A program made the translations under genes and the position numbers. A stretch of 64,000 nt of DNA from Actinomycetes bacterium. Its GTDB lineage: Bacteria; Actinomycetota; Actinomycetes; Nanopelagicales; Nanopelagicaceae. How positions within the stretch are numbered: position 1 is the stretch's first letter; each line of letters starts with the position of its first letter. The DNA is taken from positions 22,306 to 86,305 of the forward strand of contig JANXZW010000049.1 in assembly GCA_025355305.1 (NCBI GenBank), given 5' to 3'. Below the pieces are notes generated by a model. That model ran no database searches and was not told the DNA's origin. It saw only the letters and a program-made list of their open reading frames with translations. Below, one piece after another: positions 45,411 through 52,305 of the stretch.

Positions 45411-46451
45411 CTAGAACGTTGCAGCGTCGATTACGAAACGATACTTGACATCGCTCGCAACGGTCCGCTCGTAAGCCTCATTTATGTAATCAGCGCTGAT
45501 CACTTCGACATCACTCAAAATATTGTGTTCCGCACAGAATTCCAGCATCTCTTGAGTCTGCGGTAGGCCACCGATCATCGAACCAGCAAGGGAGCGACGC
45601 AGGCGGAGCAGATTGAAGGCGCTCACTTCATACGGCTTGCCGGGAAGACCGATGACTACAAGGGTGCCATTTAATTTTAGGAGATTCAGATAAAGATTAA
45701 TATCCAATTCAGCCGAAACGGTGTTGAGTATGAGATCGAAGCTCTCAGCTAGATCCGCCAAGACCTTGGGATCTTTGGTGACCACAAAGTGCTTAGCTCC
45801 CATCCGCTTGGCATCTTCCTCTTTTCCAGCTGAGTGTGAAAAGACCGTAACTTCTGCCCCCATTGCGGCGGCGAACTTGACACCCATGTGACCCAGCCCT
45901 CCGAGTCCAATAACGCCTACCTTGGAACCGGGGCCCGCCTTCCAATGGCGAAGGGGTGAGTAAAGGGTGATTCCAGCGCAGAGCAGCGGAGCTACACCCG
46001 ACATCTCTAGCGAAGCAGGAATCTTAAATGCGTAATTTTCGTTGATGACAAATTTGTTGGAGTAACCTCCGAGAGCAACCGTAGTTCCATCGCGCTCAAA
46101 TCCATTGTAAGTACCGGTCATTCCGTCAAGGCAATACTGTTCTTGCCCTACTACGCAATTTTCGCAGGTACCGCAAGAGTCAATAAATACTCCAACGCCA
46201 ACCCGGTCTCCGACGGCAAATTTTGTAACTGAAGAGCCGAGAGCGCTCACGATACCGACAATCTCATGACCCGGAACCATTGGAAAAATCGCGTCGCCCC
46301 ACTCCTCGCGCGCTTGATGAATGTCTGAATGGCAGATACCTGCATACAAGATATCGAAAGCGATATCCCCCTCGCGCAGGGCGCGGCGGTTGAAGGTAAA
46401 GGGTTGAAGAGGGGCGCTGGCCTGCAGCACTGCATATCCACGAGTTTCCAT
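45411..46451 (-). CDS. Zinc-dependent alcohol dehydrogenase, cinnamyl-alcohol/YahK type
   Basis: A 346-residue medium-chain dehydrogenase that likely reduces aldehydes with NADPH. Catalytic zinc ligands: C40-H41 (AGICHSDIHQ), H62-E63 (PGHEIVG) and a later Cys in LLCAGITLYSPL. The structural zinc is bound by C93, C96, C99 and C107 (CGTCENCVVGQEQYC). The cofactor loop is GLGGLGHMGVKFA. The start METRGYAV is chosen because the minus-strand TACCTT lies exactly six bases upstream; the frame is open six codons further. Physiological substrate unknown. Confidence 0.88.
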   Translation of the reverse strand: METRGYAVLQASAPLQPFTFNRRALREGDIAFDILYAGICHSDIHQAREEWGDAIFPMVPGHEIVGIVSALGSSVTKFAVGDRVGVGVFIDSCGTCENCVVGQEQYCLDGMTGTYNGFERDGTTVALGGYSNKFVINENYAFKIPASLEMSGVAPLLCAGITLYSPLRHWKAGPGSKVGVIGLGGLGHMGVKFAAAMGAEVTVFSHSAGKEEDAKRMGAKHFVVTKDPKVLADLAESFDLILNTVSAELDINLYLNLLKLNGTLVVIGLPGKPYEVSAFNLLRLRRSLAGSMIGGLPQTQEMLEFCAEHNILSDVEVISADYINEAYERTVASDVKYRFVIDAATF

Positions 46452-46457
46452 GGCGGC

Positions 46458-46463
46458 AAGGTA
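46458..46463 (-). promoter_or_regulatory. -10 element TACCTT (minus strand) for the alcohol dehydrogenase
   Basis: On the minus strand TACCTT is six bases before the ATG at 46451, which supports that start and a leaderless transcript. A second TANNNT (TATGAT) lies further upstream. Confidence 0.45.
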
Positions 46464-46536
46464 TCGCAATTATCATAAGGATGCTCTGCCTACTCCGAGC
46501 CAACCAGTACTCAGTAGGAGACTCAGAAAGAACTAG

Positions 46537-46620
46537 TGTCCGAGAAGGGAGTTGAACCCTCAAGCCCTTGCGGGCACTAACACCTCAAGCTAGCGCGTCT
46601 GCCAATTCCGCCACCCGGAC
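46537..46620 (-). tRNA. tRNA-Leu (anticodon GAG)
   Basis: An 84-base class II tRNA. The acceptor 5' strand GTCCGGG pairs with the 3' strand CTCGGAC, followed by discriminator A as expected for Leu. The anticodon loop CTTGAGG gives anticodon GAG (plus-strand complement at 46584-46586). There is a long variable arm (GCCCGCAAGGGC) and a T arm GAGGGTTCAACTCCCT. No CCA is encoded. It reads CUC/CUU codons. Confidence 0.95.
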
Positions 46621-46663
46621 AGGTGCAGCCAAAGGGGGTGAGCCTGGCTGAGGGGGAAATGAT

Positions 46664-46680
46664 ACCAAGACAATCTTGGT
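46664..46680. promoter_or_regulatory. Perfect 7-bp inverted repeat between tRNA-Leu and the M20 peptidase gene
   Basis: ACCAAGA-CAA-TCTTGGT is a perfect palindrome with a 3-base centre. Its right arm overlaps TTGGTC (46676-46681), a possible -35 for the M20 gene, 18 bases before CAGAAT. On the other strand TTGACC and TATCAT flank it, possible parts of the tRNA promoter. It looks like an operator. Confidence 0.4.
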
Positions 46681-46699
46681 CAAGGCGCCACTGCTACGG

Positions 46700-46705
46700 C
46701 AGAAT
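46700..46705 (+). promoter_or_regulatory. Probable -10 element CAGAAT before the M20 peptidase gene
   Basis: CAGAAT is six bases before the ATG at 46712, with TTGGTC 18 bases upstream. The aroC promoter has the same string and spacing. Confidence 0.42.
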
Positions 46706-46711
46706 ACAGAT

Positions 46712-48025
46712 ATGGACACCACGGAACTCACTGCGCTAGAAGATGATTGCATTCAAATCCTCCAGGAACTTATTCGGATTCCGAGCGTTAACTATGGCGA
46801 AGGGAAGGGCGATGAAGAGGCGGTTGCCCGTTATGTCGTAGCAAAGTTGGCGGAAGTGGGAATTGAATCCGAGCTCATAGAGACAGGACCCAAGCGCTTC
46901 AATGTGGTGGCGCGAATTCCCGGCAGAGACTCCTCTCGCCCAGGCTTGGTGGTTCATGGTCACCTAGATGTGGTTCCCGCTAACGCAGCAGATTGGAGTT
47001 TTGATCCTTTTTGCGGAGATATCAAAGATGGATACGTGTTAGGTCGTGGAGCGGTCGACATGAAAGATGGAGATGCGATGTTCCTCTCCATCATCCGTTC
47101 TTGGGCCCGCACAGGTTATGTTCCGCCTCGCAATATTTTGCTGATCTTCTTCGCCGATGAAGAGGCCGGCAGCACCTTCGGCTCTCATTGGATGGTTGAT
47201 AACCGACCTGAGATTTTCGCCGGTTATACAGAGGCCATCTCTGAAGTGGGTGGATTCTCCGTCACCATTACAGGGGGGCATCGTCTCTACTTCATTGAGA
47301 CCGCAGAAAAAGGAATCCAGTGGATGGAGATAACCGCACGGGGAACAGCGGGACACGGATCTTTTATTAATGGAGATAATGCGGTCACCAAACTAACAAA
47401 AGTCGTCTCACGCATAGGAACGCATATTTGGCCCCAACGTGAGACGGCAACGGGTGCTAAGTTCTTTGGGAAGATTGCGGAGTTAACTGGCGAGGAGTAC
47501 AACCCGGCTCGGGCCACCGACCTTTTACGTCACATTGGGGGCGCCGCACGAATGATGGGGGCGACCACGCAGAACACTGCCAACCCATCTATGTTGAACG
47601 CTGGTTATAAAGCAAACGTTATTCCGGGCTCAGCCTCTGCAGTGGTGGATGGTCGCTTCTTGCCTGGCTTCGAACATGAGCTTGAAGAGACGATGCGCCA
47701 ACTGGTTGGAGATGATGCAGAGATTTCAGTGCAGGTCCGCGATAAAGCTCTAGAAGTCGATTTCTCCGGACCACTCGTTGAGGCCATGAGCGCCGCAATT
47801 TTGTCGCAAGATCCCGGGGGAATTCCCGTGCCTTACTTGTTCAGCGGAGGAACCGATAACAAGGCGCTTAGCGATCTTGGAATTGTTGGTTATGGATTCT
47901 CACCGCTTCGCTTGCCACCCGACCTAGATTTTTTTGCGCTCTATCACGGGGTAGATGAACGAGTTCCTGTTGAAGGTGTGAAATTTGGAGTCCGAGCGCT
48001 ACTCCATTTCTTAGAAAACTGTTAA
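46712..48025 (+). CDS. M20-family zinc metallopeptidase / dipeptidase
   Basis: A 437-residue M20/M25/M40 hydrolase, a di-zinc enzyme acting on dipeptides or N-acyl amino acids. Metal motif VHGHLDVV has H84 with D86, GRGAVDMKDG near 111-120 holds the bridging Asp, and ADEEAGS has E150-E151 (general base and ligand). A dimerisation insert lies about 215-330. Substrate not determinable; may support peptide use. The ATG at 46712 is favoured over an upstream TTG (46676) because of the CAGAAT element six bases before it. Gene is convergent with the aldo/keto reductase across a tandem repeat. Confidence 0.9.
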   Translation: MDTTELTALEDDCIQILQELIRIPSVNYGEGKGDEEAVARYVVAKLAEVGIESELIETGPKRFNVVARIPGRDSSRPGLVVHGHLDVVPANAADWSFDPFCGDIKDGYVLGRGAVDMKDGDAMFLSIIRSWARTGYVPPRNILLIFFADEEAGSTFGSHWMVDNRPEIFAGYTEAISEVGGFSVTITGGHRLYFIETAEKGIQWMEITARGTAGHGSFINGDNAVTKLTKVVSRIGTHIWPQRETATGAKFFGKIAELTGEEYNPARATDLLRHIGGAARMMGATTQNTANPSMLNAGYKANVIPGSASAVVDGRFLPGFEHELEETMRQLVGDDAEISVQVRDKALEVDFSGPLVEAMSAAILSQDPGGIPVPYLFSGGTDNKALSDLGIVGYGFSPLRLPPDLDFFALYHGVDERVPVEGVKFGVRALLHFLENC

Positions 48026-48051
48026 CTAGACCGCTAACTGGACCTTCACTA

Positions 48052-48097
48052 TTAGGAGCAACTAATAGGAGCAACTAATAGGAGCAACTATTAGGAG
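48052..48097. repeat. 13-bp tandem repeat (unit GGAGCAACTAATA, about 3.5 copies)
   Basis: Three units GGAGCAACTAATA, GGAGCAACTAATA and GGAGCAACTATTA follow each other at 13-base spacing, ending in a partial GGAG. It begins after TTA. It fills the gap between convergent genes and runs into the last codons of the aldo/keto reductase. Within units, ATTAG/CTAAT and CTAATAG/CTATTAG arms are self-complementary around GAGCAA, so short hairpins are possible. Confidence 0.85.
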
Positions 48098-49044
48098 CGC
48101 GGCGAAGATATCTCATCAAGCGCATCACGGACCTGCGACGGGATTTCAATCTCTTCAACGGAGAGGGCGCCACGCAACTGAGCGCCGGTACGCGCTCCAA
48201 CGATAGCGCTGGCAACTCCTGGCTGATCCCTGACCCAACTCAAGGCCACCTCAGTGGGGGAGTAGCCCAACCCTTCAGCTGCCACAGAGACGGCATCGAC
48301 TATAACGCGTGCCCGTTGGTCCATATAAGGCGCGACAAAGGCCGAGAAATGGGGGCTAGCTCCCCGCGAATCGGAGGGCGTTCCAGAGCGATACTTACCA
48401 GTCAGAACTCCGCGCCCAAGCGGCGACCACGCGATAAACCCGGTACCAACTTCTTTGCATGCAGGTAGGAGTTCAAATTCGGCGGCTCTGTTGAGGAGGG
48501 AGTACTCCGATTGAACAGAACTGAGAGCAACCTTGCCAAAGAAGGGATTCTGAATTGTTGCCGCTCTGGCCATCTGCCACGATGCAAAATTTGAGACACC
48601 GACATACCTGACACGACCACTCGAAACTGCAAAGTCTAGAGCGGATAAGACCTCTTCCAGAGGGGTCACGGGATCCCATTGGTGAACTTGCCAGAGATCA
48701 ACATAATCAACGCCGAGTCGATCCAAGGAGCCATCTAAATCACCAAGTAAAGATGCTCGCGAATTGTTTATCGACCGCTCTCCAGATTTAAATGAAACGC
48801 CCGCCTTAGTTGCAATGGTGATCTCATTACGATCCACCAAAGTACCCAAGAAACCTCCGATTACTCGTTCCGAATCGCCATCGCCATAGACAGCTGCCGT
48901 ATCTATAAAACTTCCACCAGCGTCCAAATAAGTTCGCAATTGGTTGGCCGCCTCGTGCTCATCGGTATCCCGACCCCAAGTCATAGTTCCTAGCCCAATG
49001 CGTGAAAGTTGAAGGCCAGTTCGTCCCAAGGTCCGCATCTCCAT
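48091..49044 (-). CDS. Aldo/keto reductase
   Basis: A 317-residue NADPH-dependent oxidoreductase of the aldo/keto reductase superfamily, TIM barrel. The catalytic tetrad is complete: D48 (SFIDTAAVYG), Y53, K80 (ITIATKAG) and H121 (LWQVHQWD). The cofactor segment includes VGVSNFASWQMA near 148-159 and SAIVGARTGAQL near 279-290. Substrate unknown. The ATG lies six bases after a minus-strand TAGGGT, so the mRNA is likely leaderless. The 3' end runs into a 13-bp tandem repeat, and its stop TAA falls at the repeat edge. Confidence 0.93.
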   Translation of the reverse strand: MEMRTLGRTGLQLSRIGLGTMTWGRDTDEHEAANQLRTYLDAGGSFIDTAAVYGDGDSERVIGGFLGTLVDRNEITIATKAGVSFKSGERSINNSRASLLGDLDGSLDRLGVDYVDLWQVHQWDPVTPLEEVLSALDFAVSSGRVRYVGVSNFASWQMARAATIQNPFFGKVALSSVQSEYSLLNRAAEFELLPACKEVGTGFIAWSPLGRGVLTGKYRSGTPSDSRGASPHFSAFVAPYMDQRARVIVDAVSVAAEGLGYSPTEVALSWVRDQPGVASAIVGARTGAQLRGALSVEEIEIPSQVRDALDEISSPRS

Positions 49045-49050
49045 GAGGTG

Positions 49051-49056
49051 ACCCTA
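49051..49056 (-). promoter_or_regulatory. -10 element TAGGGT (minus strand) for the aldo/keto reductase
   Basis: On the minus strand TAGGGT is six bases before the ATG at 49044. It is 33 bases from the divergent TAATCT element of the next gene, so the two promoters overlap. Confidence 0.5.
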
Positions 49057-49089
49057 GCAACCTGGTGCAGCAAATCTCGGCAATCTAGG

Positions 49090-49095
49090 TAATCT
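49090..49095 (+). promoter_or_regulatory. -10 element TAATCT of the mshC-cluster promoter
   Basis: TAATCT is six bases before the ATG at 49102. AATCTAGG occurs twice in a row (49082-49089 and 49091-49098). The AGGAG next to the ATG is too close to act as a normal Shine-Dalgarno. Confidence 0.5.
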
Positions 49096-49101
49096 AGGAG
49101 C

Positions 49102-49773
49102 ATGGCCAAGTCTCAGAGTTGCGAAGTGATCCTTCTTCGCCACGCTCATTCCACCGCCAATTTGAAGGGGGTACTGGCAGGTCGTGACAATAGAGTCGCG
49201 CTCTCACCACGCGGAAAGCGGGAGGCGCAAGATCTAGCCGACTTTCTCGAACGCTATGAATTTGATGCTATCTACAGCTCTCCGCTGCGCCGCTGCCGCG
49301 AGAGCATCGCACCACTCCTTGAGCGAAGCAGCGCCACAGCTACATATCTGGATGGCCTTATCGAGATGGAGTACGGACAGTGGTCCGGTAAATCTTTAGC
49401 GCTTCTAGCGAAAGAGGATCTCTGGAAATCTATCCAGTCGCGTCCTAGCATGGTGAGGTTTCCACGCGGCGAGAGTTTCTCTGAGATGTCAGTTCGTGCC
49501 AACCAGGCGGTTCAAGAGGCAGCGCAGGGGCGAAAGCGGATACTGGTAGTTTCACATGGAGATGTCATCAAATCCATCGTTGCATTTCATCTGGGGCTCG
49601 CCTTAGATCAATTCCAACGAATTTCCATAGATCCAGCTTCCATCACAACTCTTCGTCTTCCCACCTCTCAGGTCCTCTCCGTCAACGTCACCTCTCACCT
49701 CTCTAAGGTTGAGCGCGGGCAGCTCCGTAGGCGCGATAAATTTTCACTCGGTGGGGGGCAGGGAGAGATATGA
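49102..49773 (+). CDS. Histidine phosphatase superfamily protein (MSMEG_4193 family)
   Basis: A 223-residue phosphoglycerate-mutase-like phosphatase with the phospho-His motif LLRHAHSTAN near 11-20 (R13, H14), a second Arg in YSSPLRRCRESI near 59-70, the acid in EMEYGQWSGK near 87-96 and the second His in VVSHGDVIKS near 150-159. This family is found next to mshC in many Actinobacteria. The substrate is unknown; a role in mycothiol precursor dephosphorylation is possible but unproven. The stop overlaps the DUF3090 start by four bases. Confidence 0.88.
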   Translation: MAKSQSCEVILLRHAHSTANLKGVLAGRDNRVALSPRGKREAQDLADFLERYEFDAIYSSPLRRCRESIAPLLERSSATATYLDGLIEMEYGQWSGKSLALLAKEDLWKSIQSRPSMVRFPRGESFSEMSVRANQAVQEAAQGRKRILVVSHGDVIKSIVAFHLGLALDQFQRISIDPASITTLRLPTSQVLSVNVTSHLSKVERGQLRRRDKFSLGGGQGEI

Positions 49774-50333
49774 GTCGATTCATCTATAGCCATGAGCACG
49801 TAACGCGATGCATAGTGGGTACCGTCGGTCTGCCGGGAGAGCGACAGTTCTTTCTGCAAGTGAGTTCTCCCCAAGAAACTACATGCGTAGCTATCGAGAA
49901 ATCTCAAGCAATTGCTCTCTCTGAGAGGTTGCGTCTCATGATGCGCGAACTACGCCGCAACCAATTGGCTAGTCTGGATGAACTCAATATTGTGAGTGAA
50001 CGAGATGACACTGCACTTGAATTTCCCATCACGGAGGATTTTCGAGTTGGAGTAATCGGAATTAGTTGGGAGCAAGAGACGCAGCGAATTTTGATCGAAG
50101 CACAGGCGATTGGAGATGAGACTCTTACGGAGCTTCTCGATGAGGATGAGGCGCTTCTCATCGAAGACGCACCAGACTTGCTCTCCTTTAAATTGAGAAT
50201 TCACCAAACCCGCGCATTCTGTGATCGCACCGATGCGATAGTTGCCGCTGGCAGACAACCCTGCCCCTTCTGCGGATTGCCTATCGATCCTTCGGCTCAT
50301 CTCTGCCCCCGAGCAAATGGATATCGCCGTTGA
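49770..50333 (+). CDS. DUF3090 family protein
   Basis: A 187-residue protein of the actinobacterial DUF3090 family, no known activity. It starts with RFIYSHEHVTRCIVGTVG and has beta-rich central sequence. The C-terminus is a probable zinc ribbon, CPFCGLPIDPSAHLCPRANGYRR (in two parts: CPFCG near 167-171 and HLCPRANGYRR near 177-187). It always seems to travel with the MSMEG_4193 phosphatase and SCO1664 proteins, which suggests a shared pathway. ATG overlaps the phosphatase gene by four bases; the next gene starts in its stop. Confidence 0.87.
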   Translation: MSRFIYSHEHVTRCIVGTVGLPGERQFFLQVSSPQETTCVAIEKSQAIALSERLRLMMRELRRNQLASLDELNIVSERDDTALEFPITEDFRVGVIGISWEQETQRILIEAQAIGDETLTELLDEDEALLIEDAPDLLSFKLRIHQTRAFCDRTDAIVAAGRQPCPFCGLPIDPSAHLCPRANGYRR

Positions 50334-51022
50334 TTCCAACGCAAGAGATTATTCGCACTGGTGAGATGCGCGTAGAGGGGCGTTTTGTAGATGCCTCCAA
50401 CGCCACACTCTTCGCCCAATGCGTGATAGGTGAAGATAAAGTCGCTGTTATCTACAAACCCGTAGCGGGGGAACGCCCACTATGGGATTTTCCGGATGGG
50501 AATCTTGCCCAGCGAGAATTGGCTGCGTACCTTCTTTCGGAATCTCTCGAACTTCATCTTGTCCCGTTCACCATCGTGCGAGAGGGTCCATTTGGAGTAG
50601 GCATGGTGCAGGAGTGGATCGAGATTGATGAGGAGTTGGATATTGTCGAACTCGCGCAGGGTCAGAGTGAGCGGATGCGGGATCTTGCGATATTTGACGC
50701 CATCATTAACAATACCGATAGGAAATTCGGGCATATATTGCCAACTGCCGGCGGTGAGGTCTTTGGTTGCGACCACGGCGTGACTTTCCATGAAGATCCG
50801 AAGTTGCGGACCGTCCTTTGGCAATTTTCAAAGATGGAGTTATCAGAACGTGAGGTGGCGCTCTTACTCCGGGCCAAAATGGTGGCGCACGAACTGCTTC
50901 GCGAATTAATAACTGAGAGTGAAATCTTGGCTCTGCAGAAGAGGATCGATTCCCTAATAGCGGAAGGAACCTTTCCGGAGCCGAGCGAAGAGTGGCCACC
51001 CGTCCCCTGGCCACCTTTTTAG
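50330..51022 (+). CDS. SCO1664 family protein with a kinase-like fold
   Basis: A 230-residue protein of the SCO1664 family. It has features of PI3/PI4-kinase or HipA-like kinases: an ATP-binding-type Lys in VAVIYKPVAGERPLWDFP near 43-60, a catalytic-loop-like FDAIINNTDRKFGHIL near 123-138 (D-x4-N-x-D-R-K-x2-H) and a metal-site-like GCDHGVTFH near 145-153. The substrate is unknown. TTG start; TTGA overlaps the DUF3090 stop by four bases and no ATG or GTG is better placed. mshC follows after 15 bases. Activity is inferred from motif pattern only. Confidence 0.83.
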   Translation: MIPTQEIIRTGEMRVEGRFVDASNATLFAQCVIGEDKVAVIYKPVAGERPLWDFPDGNLAQRELAAYLLSESLELHLVPFTIVREGPFGVGMVQEWIEIDEELDIVELAQGQSERMRDLAIFDAIINNTDRKFGHILPTAGGEVFGCDHGVTFHEDPKLRTVLWQFSKMELSEREVALLLRAKMVAHELLRELITESEILALQKRIDSLIAEGTFPEPSEEWPPVPWPPF

Positions 51023-51023
51023 A

Positions 51024-51029
51024 TAGCCT
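51024..51029 (+). promoter_or_regulatory. -10-like element TAGCCT before mshC
   Basis: TAGCCT lies eight bases before the mshC ATG, with no Shine-Dalgarno in the 15-base gap. It could add an internal leaderless start to the cluster. Confidence 0.33.
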
Positions 51030-51037
51030 TAGAACCT

Positions 51038-52288
51038 ATGGAAATTTTAGAGAACCCTTGGCCTAATCCGACGCTAGCAACAATCAAGGTCGAGGTTGGA
51101 GCCCTCCACCTTGAGAGTACGAGTGGTACTTTCTCAATGGAGCCCGGCTCAACTCAACGTATGTATGTCTGTGGGATTACTCCCTACGATGCAACTCACC
51201 TTGGGCATGCAGCGACGTATCTGACCTTTGATCTGATTAATAGGTACGTACAGCTGAGTGGAGGTCGCGTTGACTTCGTAGAGAACATTACAGATATCGA
51301 TGAGCCACTCCTTGAGCGAGCGCTGCGAGATGGGACTGACTGGCAAAGCTTGGCACAGACAGAGACCGAACTCTTTGCCGCTGATATGACCGCGCTGCGC
51401 ATTCTGGCACCGCAATGGTTTGTTCCAGCAACGCAGACCATGGATCTTGTGGAGAGCGCAATTACTGTGATGCACGAGCGTGGCTACGTTTACAGCCTCG
51501 AGGGAGATCTCTACTTCAGAGTTTCACCCTTTCTCTCTCGCCTTCCATACCCTTTGCCGGAGTGTTTAGCCATCTTTGCTGAACGCGGAGGTGATCCAGA
51601 GCGAAATGGCAAGGAACATCCTTTGGATCCCGTCCTTTGGATCGCTAATCGGAAGGATGAACCCGGTTGGGTCTCTACTCACGGCTTTGGACGTCCTGGT
51701 TGGCATATTGAATGTGCGGTTATTAGTCTGCGATATCTTCTCGGAGAGAGTTTTCTCAACGGAGATCCAGAGCGTGCCTCCCTCATTGATCTGCAAGGTG
51801 GAGGTCGCGACTTGATTTTTCCGCACCACTTCATGTCAGCAGTTCAGGTGGAGGCCATCACCGGCCAACCCTTTTCCAGAGGATATGTCCACACCGGGTT
51901 TATCGGACTTGAAGGTGAGAAGATGAGCAAGAGCAAGGGCAACCTAGTCTTTGTCTCCAAACTCCTGCAAAGCGGTGTCGACCCAATGGTGATTCGTCTT
52001 GCACTCCTCAGCGATCACTATTCGAAGGATCGCATGTGGAGCTCTGCAAGACTCGCGCAGGCGACAGAGGAGGCGGCTCGGATTAGAGCGGCGCTCTCTC
52101 GAAACGAGGTTGCCCCTACCTCTGAAACTGCTGCTGCCATCGTAAAAGCGCTGAGCGAGAACTTAAATACTCCCAATGCTTTAGATGCGATCTTCGAATG
52201 GGTCGCCGTCACTGAGAGCGGAGGAGTTGGTGGATCTGCTGGTGAGATCGCTCGACTCCTTGACAGCGCTCTGGGTTTAGCCTTCTAG
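51038..52288 (+). CDS. mshC: Cysteine:1-D-myo-inosityl 2-amino-2-deoxy-alpha-D-glucopyranoside ligase
   Basis: Joins cysteine to glucosaminyl-inositol, the penultimate step of mycothiol synthesis. It is a cysteinyl-tRNA synthetase paralogue of 416 residues. Class I motifs: zinc Cys C45 in [17 protein letters not shown] with the HIGH-like THLGH at 53-57, [10 protein letters not shown] near 225-234 (Cys-binding and zinc) and KMSKS near 295-299. It is shorter than true CysRS and lacks its C-terminal tRNA-binding part. The neighbours (histidine phosphatase, DUF3090, SCO1664) confirm MshC rather than CysS. metH follows. Confidence 0.93.
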   Translation: MEILENPWPNPTLATIKVEVGALHLESTSGTFSMEPGSTQRMYVCGITPYDATHLGHAATYLTFDLINRYVQLSGGRVDFVENITDIDEPLLERALRDGTDWQSLAQTETELFAADMTALRILAPQWFVPATQTMDLVESAITVMHERGYVYSLEGDLYFRVSPFLSRLPYPLPECLAIFAERGGDPERNGKEHPLDPVLWIANRKDEPGWVSTHGFGRPGWHIECAVISLRYLLGESFLNGDPERASLIDLQGGGRDLIFPHHFMSAVQVEAITGQPFSRGYVHTGFIGLEGEKMSKSKGNLVFVSKLLQSGVDPMVIRLALLSDHYSKDRMWSSARLAQATEEAARIRAALSRNEVAPTSETAAAIVKALSENLNTPNALDAIFEWVAVTESGGVGGSAGEIARLLDSALGLAF

Positions 52289-52290
52289 GC

Positions 52291-52296
52291 TAAACT
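52291..52296 (+). promoter_or_regulatory. -10-like element TAAACT before metH
   Basis: TAAACT (overlapping TAGGCT at 52286-52291) lies nine bases before the metH ATG. There is no Shine-Dalgarno and no room for a cobalamin riboswitch in the 17-base gap. Confidence 0.38.
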
Positions 52297-52305
52297 CAAC
52301 CCCTT

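Noticed and set aside
46676..46711. In-frame TTG extension of the M20 peptidase
   Set aside because: The extra twelve residues start inside the palindrome and cross the likely -10 element, and the ATG at 46712 fits the promoter spacing.
48052..48097. Tandem repeat as a CRISPR array
   Set aside because: Units are 13 bases, directly adjoining, with no spacers and no cas genes nearby. It is a simple tandem repeat.
51038..52288. Annotation of mshC as cysteinyl-tRNA synthetase
   Set aside because: The protein shares HIGH/KMSKS motifs with CysRS, but its length, its lack of the C-terminal tRNA-binding part and its MSMEG_4193-DUF3090-SCO1664 neighbours identify MshC.
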